A stretch of DNA of 64,000 nucleotides from Arthrobacter pascens. GTDB taxonomy: Bacteria > Actinomycetota > Actinomycetes > Actinomycetales > Micrococcaceae. The notes beneath the pieces were generated by a model. It worked only from the letters and a program-made list of their open reading frames with translations. It ran no database searches and was not told the origin of the DNA. A program made the position numbers and the translations under genes. Positions 1-8,094 of the stretch are shown here, piece after piece. Within the stretch, counting starts at the first letter, position 1. Every line of letters starts with the position of its first letter. Where the stretch lies: NCBI RefSeq assembly GCF_030815585.1, contig NZ_JAUSWY010000001.1, positions 3,162,001 to 3,226,000 of the forward strand, in the 5' to 3' direction.

Positions 1-960
1 CTCAACGAAATTGAACAGATTGCGGACGAGATCACCATCATCCGCGACGGAAAATCGGTCGAAACGCTCAACATCGTGGCAGATGGCGTGGACGAGGACC
101 GCATCATCAAGGGGATGGTGGGGCGCTCGCTCGAGTCGCGCTTCCCGGAGCACGTACCCGAGATCGGAGAGGTGCTGTTCGAGGTCCGCAACTGGACCGT
201 CGGCCACCCGCAGGTTCCTGACCGGCTCGTCTGCAAGAATTCAAACTTCACGGTGCGCCGCGGCGAGATCGTCGGCTTCGCCGGGCTCATGGGCGCGGGC
301 CGCACCGAACTGGCCCGTTCCCTCTTCGGACGCTCCTACGGGAACTTCATCTCCGGCCAGGTCTTCAAGAACGGCAAGGAAATCCACATCCGAAACGTTC
401 CGCAAGCCATCAAGGCCGGACTCGCCTACGTCACCGAGGACCGCAAGAGCCTGGGCCTGAACCTGCTGGACGACATCAAGACCACCACGGTCTCGGCAAA
501 CCTCAAAGCCATCACCAAGGGCCTCGTGGTGGACACACAGCGGGAATTCACGGTGGCCGAGGGTTACCGCAAGAGCCTGCGGACCAAGGCGCCCACTGTC
601 AACGAAGGAGTGTCGAAGCTCTCCGGCGGCAACCAGCAGAAGGTTGTGCTGGCCAAGTGGATGTTCACTGCCCCGGACCTCCTGATCCTCGACGAGCCCA
701 CGCGAGGCATCGACGTCGGGGCCAAATACGAGATCTACGGCATCATCCAGCAGTTGGCCCAGCAAGGAAAAGGGGTCATCGTGATCTCGTCCGAACTGCC
801 CGAGCTGCTCGGACTCTCAGACCGGATCTACACCATCTTTGAAGGTTCCATTACGGGAGTGCTGGACAAGGAACAGGCCACCCAGGAGAACCTGATGCGC
901 CTCATGACGTCAGCCCCCCGCACCGGCACCAATGCCGCCCCCACTGCACAAACCGCATAA
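1..960 (+). CDS. gguA: Sugar ABC transporter ATP-binding protein, 5' truncated by the window edge
   Basis: C-terminal 319 codons of a duplicated-domain sugar ATPase of the XylG/GguA type, which energises monosaccharide uptake at the inner face of the membrane. The frame is open from base 1, so the start and most of the first nucleotide-binding domain lie upstream. The second domain is complete: a degenerate Walker A (GLMGAGRTE), signature SGGNQQK and Walker [15 protein letters not shown], all typical of this family, whose second site is usually weakly catalytic. Permease and binding-protein genes follow on the same strand with short gaps, so this is a three-gene operon. The ChvE-like binding protein argues for a multiple-monosaccharide importer; the actual sugar is inference. 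Confidence 0.93.
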   Translation, partial: LNEIEQIADEITIIRDGKSVETLNIVADGVDEDRIIKGMVGRSLESRFPEHVPEIGEVLFEVRNWTVGHPQVPDRLVCKNSNFTVRRGEIVGFAGLMGAGRTELARSLFGRSYGNFISGQVFKNGKEIHIRNVPQAIKAGLAYVTEDRKSLGLNLLDDIKTTTVSANLKAITKGLVVDTQREFTVAEGYRKSLRTKAPTVNEGVSKLSGGNQQKVVLAKWMFTAPDLLILDEPTRGIDVGAKYEIYGIIQQLAQQGKGVIVISSELPELLGLSDRIYTIFEGSITGVLDKEQATQENLMRLMTSAPRTGTNAAPTAQTA

Positions 961-978
961 GCCCAGGACGGAACAATT

Positions 979-2265
979 ATGAATGCACTCAAAAGGATTT
1001 TCGGCGGTGACACCCGCCAGTTCGGCATGATCATCGCCCTCGTGGCGCTCGTGCTGTTCTTCCAGTTATTCACGGGCGGCAAAGTCCTGACGCCAACAAA
1101 CATGATCAACCTGTTCAACGGCAACTCCTACATCCTGGTCCTGGCCATCGGCATGGTGCTGGTCATCATTGCCGGCCACATTGATCTGTCCGTGGGCTCC
1201 GTTGCCGCAGCGGTGGGGATCGTGGTGGCCATAGCCATGCGGGACTGGGGCATTCCCTGGTACCTCGGCATCGTCCTGGGCCTGGTCCTTGGCGCCATCA
1301 TCGGTGCGTGGCAAGGCTTCTGGGTGGCCTATGTGGGCATTCCCGCCTTCATCGTCACTCTGGCCGGAATGCTGCTGTTCCGTGGTGCCAACCAGTTTGT
1401 CGGCAAGTCCCTGACCGTGCCCGTGCCCGACGAATTCCGAGTCATGGGCGCAGGCTTCCTGCCGGAAATCGGTGACTTCGCCCGCTACAACGCCCCTACC
1501 GTCATCCTCGGATTCCTGCTGATCGCCGTCGTAGTGTTCTCGGAGTTCCGGAACCGACGCATCAAGGCCCGCACGGGCGCCGTCCCGGACCCCCTCTGGG
1601 TGCCCGTCACCCGGCTCGTCCTGCTCGCGGGGGCCGTCCTCTACGTGACCTGGCTCTTCTCGACGGGACGCTTCGGAACCTCGTTCCCCGTCTCGGGGCT
1701 GATCCTGGTGGGTCTGGTCGCGGTATACGTCTTCATCACCAGCAAGACCGTCCTGGGCCGCCACGTCTACGCCGTGGGTGGCAACCGCCATGCCGCCGAA
1801 TTGTCCGGTGTGCAGTCCAAAAAGGTCAACTTCTTGGTCATGATGAACATGTCCATCCTTGCGGCACTGGCCGGCATGATGTTCGTGGCCCGTTCCACCA
1901 GCTCCGGACCGGCCGACGGCGTCGGCTGGGAACTGGACGCCATTGCCGCCGTCTTCATCGGCGGTGCGGCTGTCAGCGGCGGCGTCGGCACGGTTATTGG
2001 CTCAATTGTGGGTGGCCTCGTCATGGCCGTGCTCAACAACGGCCTCCAGCTGCTCAGCGTCGGCGCAGACATGCAGTCGATCATCAAGGGCCTGGTGCTC
2101 CTGATCGCTGTCGCCATCGACGTCTACAACAAGAGCCAGGGCCGGCGTTCCATCATCGGGATGCTGATGAACGGACTGCGCTCCAACCAGCCGCCCACCC
2201 CGGAAAAGGAGATCGCCAAGACCTCCGACATCATCACTCCCGCAGAACCAGCCGAGTCAAAATAG
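979..2265 (+). CDS. gguB: Sugar ABC transporter permease
   Basis: 428-residue integral membrane protein of the BPD_transp_2 family (XylH/GguB/RbsC type), the channel subunit for the preceding ATPase. Many hydrophobic helices are visible. The family signature stretch GHIDLSVGSVAA lies near residue 60, and a Gly-rich FIGGAAVSGGVGTVIGS segment near residue 330 is the usual ATPase-contact region. It starts 18 bases after the ATPase stop and ends 57 bases before the binding-protein gene. The central insertion with basic residues (about residues 190-210) and total length fit the longer GguB/XylH subgroup rather than RbsC. The C-terminal tail is hydrophilic. Confidence 0.93.
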   Translation: MNALKRIFGGDTRQFGMIIALVALVLFFQLFTGGKVLTPTNMINLFNGNSYILVLAIGMVLVIIAGHIDLSVGSVAAAVGIVVAIAMRDWGIPWYLGIVLGLVLGAIIGAWQGFWVAYVGIPAFIVTLAGMLLFRGANQFVGKSLTVPVPDEFRVMGAGFLPEIGDFARYNAPTVILGFLLIAVVVFSEFRNRRIKARTGAVPDPLWVPVTRLVLLAGAVLYVTWLFSTGRFGTSFPVSGLILVGLVAVYVFITSKTVLGRHVYAVGGNRHAAELSGVQSKKVNFLVMMNMSILAALAGMMFVARSTSSGPADGVGWELDAIAAVFIGGAAVSGGVGTVIGSIVGGLVMAVLNNGLQLLSVGADMQSIIKGLVLLIAVAIDVYNKSQGRRSIIGMLMNGLRSNQPPTPEKEIAKTSDIITPAEPAESK

Positions 2266-2322
2266 CCCGCGACGGCGGCCGGTGCAGCCGGTTGCCTCTG
2301 GACCGAAGAAAGAGATTTTCAC

Positions 2323-3417
2323 ATGCGTAAAATCGCAAAAACCCTGACCGTCCTCGCGGCCGTCGCCACGCTCTCCCTGACAGGGTGCGGCCGGTCCGAC
2401 GTCGACGCCGAGGCCGCCAAGGCGGGCACCGCCCTGTCGGGCTTCCCGCAGGACGCCGTAATCGGCGTCGCGCTTCCCAAGAAGACCAGCGAGAACTGGA
2501 CCCTGGCGGAGAAGCTGTTCAACGACGGACTCTCCTCGGCCGGCTTCAAGGCAAACGTGCAGTTCGCCAACAACGGCGTGTCCGAACAGCAGAACCAGAT
2601 CTCCACCATGATCACCTCCGGCGCGAAGGTCATTGTTGTGGGTGCCGTGGACGGCGCCCAGCTGGGGACCCAGCTGCAGCAGGCCAAGGACGCCGGCGCA
2701 GTCATCATCGCCTACGACCGGATGCTGACCAACACCAAGGCCATTGACTATTACGTTGCCTATGACAACTTCAAGGTCGGTGAGCTGCAGGGCCAGGCAC
2801 TGCTTGAAGGCATGCAGGCCAAGAAGCCGGGCCCGTACAACGTCGAGCTCTTCGCCGGTTCCCCGGACGACGCCAACTCGAAGGTGTTCTTCGACGGTGC
2901 CATGAGCGTCCTGAAGCCGAAGATCGACGACGGCACGCTGAAGGTGGTTTCCGGCCAAGCCGATTTCCAGCAAGCGGTCACCCAGGACTGGAAAGCGGAA
3001 AATGCCCAGCGCCGGATGGACTCACTGCTTTCGGGCAGCTACGCGTCTGGTGAACTTGACGGCGTGCTGTCGCCCAACGACACGCTTGCCCGCGCCATCA
3101 TCACCTCCGTCAAGAGTGCCGGCAAGTCCGTCCCTGTGGTGACCGGGCAGGACTCCGAGGTGGAGTCCGTGAAGTCCATCTTGGCCGGCGAGCAGTACTC
3201 AACGATCAACAAGGACACCCGCAAGATCGTTGAACACACCATCACCATGGTCAAGGACCTCCAGCAGGGTCTTGCCCTGGAGATCAACGACAACCGCAAC
3301 TACAAGAACGAGTTCAAGCGCGTTCCGGCCTTCCTGTTGCCGCCGACAATCGTGACCGCAGCCAACGTGAAGACGGCCTACGTCGACGATCCGACACTGG
3401 GCCCGATCACCAAGTAA
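2323..3417 (+). CDS. chvE: ChvE-like monosaccharide-binding lipoprotein
   Basis: 364-residue periplasmic-binding-protein-like (Peripla_BP_4) lipoprotein that would capture sugars outside the membrane and deliver them to the permease encoded upstream. The N-terminus has a basic start, a hydrophobic stretch and a lipobox ending LSLTGC, giving a lipidated Cys near residue 23. The mature region has the ChvE pattern: IGVALPKKTSENW, then a repeated Q-rich helix, VIAYDRML and YVAYDNFKVGELQG. It closes the operon; a strong hairpin terminator follows. The sugar cannot be read from sequence. A purine-rich AAGAAAGAG lies upstream of the ATG. Confidence 0.93.
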   Translation: MRKIAKTLTVLAAVATLSLTGCGRSDVDAEAAKAGTALSGFPQDAVIGVALPKKTSENWTLAEKLFNDGLSSAGFKANVQFANNGVSEQQNQISTMITSGAKVIVVGAVDGAQLGTQLQQAKDAGAVIIAYDRMLTNTKAIDYYVAYDNFKVGELQGQALLEGMQAKKPGPYNVELFAGSPDDANSKVFFDGAMSVLKPKIDDGTLKVVSGQADFQQAVTQDWKAENAQRRMDSLLSGSYASGELDGVLSPNDTLARAIITSVKSAGKSVPVVTGQDSEVESVKSILAGEQYSTINKDTRKIVEHTITMVKDLQQGLALEINDNRNYKNEFKRVPAFLLPPTIVTAANVKTAYVDDPTLGPITK

Positions 3418-3430
3418 CACGCTGACGGCA

Positions 3431-3470
3431 GAATGCCCGGCCCCCACAGGGAGCCGGGCATTCCTCTTTT
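3431..3470 (+). terminator. Terminator after the sugar ABC operon
   Basis: A perfect 11-bp inverted repeat (GAATGCCCGGC at 3431-3441 and its complement at 3453-3463) with an 11-nt loop is followed by CTCTTTT. It sits 14 bases after the binding-protein stop, as expected for a Rho-independent terminator. Confidence 0.85.
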
Positions 3471-3477
3471 GATGGCT

Positions 3478-3640
3478 ACCGGCTTTACGGGAGACTACGA
3501 CGCCGGATATGCCCGGGCCCGTGAAGTTCAGTGCCTGGTTGCGCACCGCCTGCGGCGTGGTGAACGTCTTGTAGCCGTAGACGTCTGCCGGTTCCAGCCG
3601 ACGTCGGTGGGGAAGTCCCACGCGGTCCAGTCCGGTGCAG
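3478..3640 (-). pseudogene. Possible decayed coding fragment of unknown family
   Basis: Two adjacent minus-strand reading frames carry protein-like stretches that do not join in one frame: APDWTAWDFPTDVGWN near 3600-3650 and ADVYGYKTFTTPQAVRNQAL near 3510-3580. Neither has a credible start or ribosome-binding site. The pattern suggests the frameshifted remnant of a gene whose family I do not recognise. It is opposite in direction to the ATPase remnant that follows, so this patch looks like a junction of debris between two intact operons. Confidence 0.3.
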
Positions 3641-3696
3641 CGGTGCCGCTCAGCTGCGCCTGGGTCAGCGCTTCGGCCTTGTGGTGTTCAAAGGAA

Positions 3697-3852
3697 GCCA
3701 ACTCCCTGAGCCGCGACCACAACACCACCATCCTGGTGGTCACGCACGACAGGGCCCTGGCCAACAAAACGGAGCGCCGTTTCAGGCTCCAGCAGGGCAA
3801 GCTGACCGAGGAGCCGGTCCGCGCCCGGACCGCGGTGGCCGCCTGGGCGTAA
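3697..3852 (+). pseudogene. C-terminal remnant of a LolD/MacB-type ABC ATPase
   Basis: The last 50 or so codons of this open frame read like the end of an export-type ABC ATPase: a Walker-B-distal segment TTILVVTHDRALANKTERRF with the switch histidine, then a short basic tail. Walker A, signature and Walker B are absent, and the upstream part of the frame has no family resemblance. No partner permease is nearby. It is best read as a truncated, non-functional remnant. A strong hairpin follows directly, probably the original terminator. Confidence 0.5.
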
Positions 3853-3857
3853 CCCGT

Positions 3858-3895
3858 AGCTGAGAGAGGGCCACCCACAGGACCCTCTCTCAGCT
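3858..3895 (+). terminator. Hairpin terminator after ABC ATPase remnant
   Basis: A perfect 13-bp stem (AGCTGAGAGAGGG at 3858-3870 and CCCTCTCTCAGCT at 3883-3895) with a 12-nt loop follows the remnant stop. The downstream T-run is poor (TTTCGC), so termination strength is uncertain. Confidence 0.65.
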
Positions 3896-3978
3896 TTCGC
3901 GCCCATTTCCCCGATGCCCTCTCACAACCTGCCGGTAATATCCGAACGCTCTCTCACCTCAATGAGAGGATGGGCACC

Positions 3979-5049
3979 ATGAGTGCGCCAATCGCCACGC
4001 CGTGGCTGTCCAGCCAGTCCGACCAGGACCCCCGTTCCGCTACCGGAGCCCCGTTGCGCTGGGGAGTCATCGCCACCGGAAGGATCGCCCGGTCCGTGTC
4101 ACAGGACCTGTCCCTGCTGGCTGACGCGGAGCTTTACGCCGTCAGTTCCCGCGGCCAGGCCACGGCTGACAATTTCGCGGCAACCTGCGGTTTCGCCAAA
4201 GCTTACGGGGACGACGACGGCGTGCACGGCTACCAGCGGCTCCTCGCCGACGATGCGGTGGACGTGGTTTACGTCGCCACGCCGCATGCCCAGCACCACC
4301 AGGTCGTGCTCGCGGCACTGACGGCAGGCAAGCACGTTCTGTGCGAAAAGCCCTTCACCATTAACGCGCGGGAAGCCACCGAGCTGATCGACGTTGCCCG
4401 GGAGCGGAAACTCTTCCTGATGGAGGCGGTGTGGAGCCGCTTCCTGCCAAGCATGCAGCGGGCCTTCGAGATCGCTGCCTCCGGAGAACTCGGCGAGGTC
4501 CACTGGGTCACGGCTGACCTCGGGTTCCCGGCGCCCTACTCGCGCACTGCCAGGCTCTGGGCACGGCAGGATGGGGGCGGCGCGTTGCTCGATCTGTCCG
4601 TTTACCCGCTGCTGTGGGCGTTGGGAACCTTGGGGTTCCCGCAGACAGTCAGCGCCACCGGCTTTGTCAACGACGACGGCGTGGACGCCCAGAATGCGAT
4701 GACGCTGGGCTACCACAACGGAGCCCAGGTGCAGCTCACGTCCTCGCTCCTGGCACATGGCCCCCGCACCGCAACCGTCGCCGGAAGCCTGGGCTACCTG
4801 CAGAGCGTCGGTTCCATCAATAATCCGCGCGAACTGGTGATCGGCATCGGCCGAGAAAAGCTTCGCAAAGAGGAATTCGACGTCGTCGGACTGGGTTACA
4901 GCTACGAGCTCCGCGAGGTGACCCGCTGCATCCAGCAAGGCCTCACCGAAAGTCCGGTGATGCCGTTGGAGGACTCGCTGAACACCATGCGACTCTTTGA
5001 TGGGGTACGGGCCCAGCTCGGTGTGAGCTACCCGAATGATACGCACTGA
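3979..5049 (+). CDS. Gfo/Idh/MocA family NAD(P)-dependent oxidoreductase
   Basis: 356-residue cytoplasmic dehydrogenase of the Gfo/Idh/MocA family, whose members oxidise or reduce sugars and inositols. The N-terminal Rossmann motif GVIATGRIARSV is near residue 25, and the family's catalytic-site motif CEKPFTINAREA lies near residue 120. The C-terminal alpha/beta domain is complete. I chose the ATG at 3979 because GAGAGGA at 3963-3969 is 9 bases away, whereas it abuts the other ATG at 3970. The neighbouring sugar importer suggests a sugar substrate, but a remnant patch and two hairpins separate them, so they are not one operon. Substrate unknown. Confidence 0.88.
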   Translation: MSAPIATPWLSSQSDQDPRSATGAPLRWGVIATGRIARSVSQDLSLLADAELYAVSSRGQATADNFAATCGFAKAYGDDDGVHGYQRLLADDAVDVVYVATPHAQHHQVVLAALTAGKHVLCEKPFTINAREATELIDVARERKLFLMEAVWSRFLPSMQRAFEIAASGELGEVHWVTADLGFPAPYSRTARLWARQDGGGALLDLSVYPLLWALGTLGFPQTVSATGFVNDDGVDAQNAMTLGYHNGAQVQLTSSLLAHGPRTATVAGSLGYLQSVGSINNPRELVIGIGREKLRKEEFDVVGLGYSYELREVTRCIQQGLTESPVMPLEDSLNTMRLFDGVRAQLGVSYPNDTH

Positions 5050-5245
5050 CAGTAGGTAATAACGTGGCCCGATATGTCAATACAGGATCCGTAAAGACAA
5101 TTGACAGCTTATTACAGGTCTTTCGTGGATCGGTGACAGTGTAAGTAGATTTGATGGGTTTACGTCGATTCGCCCTAGACGCGCTCCACGGCTCAGTCCT
5201 ACGCTGTAAAAACCGGCGGTTTCAACGGTATTGGGGGTGGTACGC

Positions 5246-6127
5246 ATGGCCAAAGCTCTATGGCCGTGGCGTGTCCTCCGCCCGGCACTCCTGGCTGGCG
5301 CCGCCACTCTCACTTGGATGACGTTATCAACTTCTGTTGCCACGGCGGACTCTGGTTCCCTGCTGGGCGGCGTAGTGACTTCTTCGGTTTCGTCCCTCTC
5401 CAGTGCCCCGGCACCCACGCCAGTGGCACCCTCGCCCGGCCTCCTGCAGCCCCTGGCCGGCAGCCTCGCCGGTGGATCCGACCAGTTCGTGGCCGCACTC
5501 CCGGTGGTGAACCGCGTGGTGCCTGCCGGAACCGTTACCGCCGTCTCTGCGCCAGTGGCCGCGGCGGCGGATGATGCTGGGGCCGGCTTGGTGGACACCG
5601 TCTCTCCTCCGCTGGCTGATGCGTTCCCTGTGCTTGAACCCGTGCTGCAGCCCGTTGCAGACCTCGTAAATGGCGATACGCCGCTGCCGGTTTCATGGCC
5701 TGAGCCTCCTGTCGCCGCCACCGACGCCTCGGCCGAGGCAGTTTCAGGGGACCCCGGCACAGCCGGCGGCCTGCCACCCATGCCACTTGCCGACCAGGAC
5801 GGAAGTTTCCTAAAGACCGTGGCCGGCACCGTGGGCTGGACAGTGTCGTCGGAGCTGGCCTCGACGGGTACACCCTCGGCCAGCGCCGGCATGCAGTCGG
5901 CTTCGCCGGATATCCCTTGGACAGACGATCCTTCGCCTGCCCCTGCACCTGCCGGACCATCTTCAGGGCCAGGGAGCGGCTCTTCGCAGTCCGGCTCCCC
6001 TGGCTTTGTTGCCTGGCTGGATACCAACGGTCTCTATCTTCCGCTCCCGGGCGTCTTCCCGATCAGCGGATCCGCTGAGCATGCCCCTTCGCCGGTGTCA
6101 TTCGACCCCGGCTCTTCTCCTGACTAG
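5246..6127 (+). CDS. Secreted Pro/Ala/Ser-rich protein ending SFDPGSSPD (paralog 1)
   Basis: 293-residue protein of no family I recognise. The N-terminus is a signal peptide: basic MAKALWPWRVLR, a hydrophobic run, then a likely cleavage after ATA near residue 34. The rest is low-complexity, rich in Pro, Ala, Val, Ser and Gly, with short hydrophobic blocks and no cysteines in the mature part. It ends VSFDPGSSPD. The gene at 31358 encodes a protein of similar size and composition ending SFDPGSTPD, so the two are paralogs. The ATG at 5246 is preceded by GGGGGTGG, as at 35766. The LAxTG wall-protein gene follows 89 bases downstream, which suggests co-expression at the cell surface; function is unknown. 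Confidence 0.75.
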   Translation: MAKALWPWRVLRPALLAGAATLTWMTLSTSVATADSGSLLGGVVTSSVSSLSSAPAPTPVAPSPGLLQPLAGSLAGGSDQFVAALPVVNRVVPAGTVTAVSAPVAAAADDAGAGLVDTVSPPLADAFPVLEPVLQPVADLVNGDTPLPVSWPEPPVAATDASAEAVSGDPGTAGGLPPMPLADQDGSFLKTVAGTVGWTVSSELASTGTPSASAGMQSASPDIPWTDDPSPAPAPAGPSSGPGSGSSQSGSPGFVAWLDTNGLYLPLPGVFPISGSAEHAPSPVSFDPGSSPD

Positions 6128-6216
6128 TTGGGCCCCCTCTCTGCCGATTTTTGGCAGAACACGGCCATTCGGGTTGCCGACCAGCGCCCAACATCAACTT
6201 GTCAGGAGACAACATC

Positions 6217-7770
6217 ATGCATTCCAACCTTCGCAGGGGGCTGCTTAGCACCCTCTTTGCCGGCGGGCTCCTAGCCCTCGGCGCGACCGCGGCCAGCGCT
6301 GCGGACACAACAAGCGGATCGGACCTCACCGCATCCGCCCTGGTCTCAGCGGCGACATCCGCTAATCCGACGTCGTTGGGCCGGCTGGGTGGCCCAACGC
6401 CGTCAGGAACGGATGTCGCCGCTGTGGTGGACGTCGCCATCAGACTCGGCAACGGCACCGCCACCAACGTCCCCGACACCACCGCCGACGTGGCAGTGGC
6501 AGCCGACGTCGCCCTCGGACTCGGCAACGTGGCGGGAACGGACGGCACCGGAACCACCGCCGACCTGGCAGTGGCAGCCGACGTCGCACTCGGACTCGGC
6601 AACCTGGCCGGCACGGACACCACCAACGCCGACCTCACCGCAGCAGCCGACGTCGCACTCGGGCTCGGCAACGTGACCGGAACCGAAGGCACCGGCACCG
6701 CCGCCGACTTGGCAGTGGCAGCCGACGTCGCACTCGGCCTCGGCAACCTCACCGGCACGGAAAGCACCACCGCCGACCTGGCCGCAGCAGCCGCCGCAGC
6801 CATCGACCTCGGACTCGGCACCGGCAACCTCACCGACAGCGCTGCCGACTTGGCAGTGGCAGCCGACGTCGCACTCGGCCTCGGCAACCTCACCGGCACG
6901 GAAAGCACCACCGCCGACCTGGCCGCAGCAGCCGCCGCAGCCATCGATCTCGGACTCGGCACCGGCAACCTCACCGGCACGGACAGCACCACCGCCGACC
7001 TGGCCGCAGCAGCCGCCGTCGACCTCGGTCTTGGCCTCGGCAACCTCACCGGCACGGACACCACCACCGCCGACCTCGCCGCAGCAGCCGACGTCGCACT
7101 CGGGCCCGGGCTCGGACTCGGCACCGGCAACCTCACCGACAGCGCTGCCGACTTGGCAGTGGCAGCCGACCTCGGCCTAGGCCTCGGCAACCTCACCGGC
7201 ACGGACACCACCACCGCCGACCTCGCCGCAGCAGCCGACGTGGCACTCGGACTCGGCACCGGCAACCTCACCGGCACGGACAGCACCACCGCTGACCTCG
7301 CCGCCGCTATCGATCTCGGTCTAGGCCTCGGCACCTCCGGTCTGTTGGATGACGTGACCGCCGGCGTAGGTGGAGCTGTCATCATCGGCGGAGTTTCTGA
7401 CGGCACCGGCACCCCCGGCACCGGAACCCCCGACACCGGCACCGGCACGGGGTCGACAGGGACAACTGGCGGCACAGACACCCCGGGTGGTACCGGCAAC
7501 GGGACTGGCACCGACACAACGGGGACTACCGGCACCACTGGAACCGGCAACACCGGCAACACCAACGGCAACACCGGAATCACGGTTGTTCCAGCGGGAT
7601 CAACCACAGCTGGCTCCGTAGCAACTGCAGGAACCACCACCACGGGCAGCAGTCCCGCTCAGGGCTCCAGCCCCTTGGCCAACACGGGCGGTGACACGAC
7701 CCTGGTTCCTGTGGCCCTGCTCCTCCTGGTTGCGGGCCTGCTGATGCTCAAGCGGCGCAGGACGTCCTGA
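6217..7770 (+). CDS. Repeat-rich cell-wall-anchored protein with LAxTG sorting signal
   Basis: 517-residue surface protein. A signal peptide (MHSNLRRGLL, hydrophobic core, ASA cleavage near residue 28) is followed by about 300 residues of degenerate repeats built on (T)ADLAxAADVALGLGNLTGT. A Gly/Thr-rich spacer follows, then a sorting signal: LANTG at residues 487-491, a hydrophobic helix and a basic KRRR tail. LAxTG is the motif used by class E sortases of high-GC actinobacteria (family knowledge); no sortase gene is in this window. The ATG at 6217 has AGGAG 8 bases upstream. The repeats include a 141-bp tandem duplication, so length may vary between strains. Role (adhesion, coat or fibre) is unknown. 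Confidence 0.82.
   Translation: MHSNLRRGLLSTLFAGGLLALGATAASAADTTSGSDLTASALVSAATSANPTSLGRLGGPTPSGTDVAAVVDVAIRLGNGTATNVPDTTADVAVAADVALGLGNVAGTDGTGTTADLAVAADVALGLGNLAGTDTTNADLTAAADVALGLGNVTGTEGTGTAADLAVAADVALGLGNLTGTESTTADLAAAAAAAIDLGLGTGNLTDSAADLAVAADVALGLGNLTGTESTTADLAAAAAAAIDLGLGTGNLTGTDSTTADLAAAAAVDLGLGLGNLTGTDTTTADLAAAADVALGPGLGLGTGNLTDSAADLAVAADLGLGLGNLTGTDTTTADLAAAADVALGLGTGNLTGTDSTTADLAAAIDLGLGLGTSGLLDDVTAGVGGAVIIGGVSDGTGTPGTGTPDTGTGTGSTGTTGGTDTPGGTGNGTGTDTTGTTGTTGTGNTGNTNGNTGITVVPAGSTTAGSVATAGTTTTGSSPAQGSSPLANTGGDTTLVPVALLLLVAGLLMLKRRRTS
6703..6984 (+). repeat. 141-bp tandem duplication inside the LAxTG protein gene
   Basis: Two adjacent near-identical copies (6703-6843 and 6844-6984) each begin GCCGACTTGGCAGTGGCAGC and encode 47 residues. 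They differ at only a few bases, mostly at the end of the unit. Shorter, more diverged versions of the same unit occupy roughly 6480-7330. The period is a multiple of three, so copy-number change preserves the frame. Confidence 0.8.
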
Positions 7771-8094
7771 ACGGCTCTGCACGTGGGGGCCTGCAGGACA
7801 TCAACTCACCGTCCCTGAAGCCTTGCCGTTCGCGGCACCATGCACCGCTTTATGGAAGGAGGTGGGCGCCCGTTCAACTCAACTAACCAGCACTTGTCCT
7901 TGTGACCGGTGGTCCGGCCCCGAAGATCTCGCCTGATCTCGCTGCCGGACCGCCGGTGTGCCTGTTGGCCATCAGGGAGCCAAGCCGCGCCGTCGGAACG
8001 GCCGCCGCACGCCGGAATACCGTACACAACCCACCGTTCCCGCCCGTATAATTTGGGGTAGGACAGTGCCGTAGCGCACCGGGAGGAACAGGTC
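7771..8094. other. Intergenic region with hairpin and putative promoter
   Basis: 324 bases without a gene. An imperfect inverted repeat (14-bp arms at 7905-7918 and 7944-7957, one mismatch, 25-nt loop) could be a terminator or RNA structure for the upstream gene. TATAAT at 8047-8052 is a consensus -10 hexamer about 43 bases before the kinase start; I could not assign a good -35. GGGAGGA at 8081-8087 is the kinase ribosome-binding site. Open frames across this stretch lack starts and family resemblance. Confidence 0.5.

Noticed and set aside
6480..7330. Regular repeats considered as a possible CRISPR array
   Set aside because: The units are contiguous, keep a reading frame and encode a protein repeat; there are no unique spacers and no cas genes.
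6063..7643. 526-codon minus-strand ORF rich in Val, Pro and Ser
   Set aside because: It is the antisense of the LAxTG repeat gene; its composition follows from the complementary repeats and it has no ribosome-binding site.
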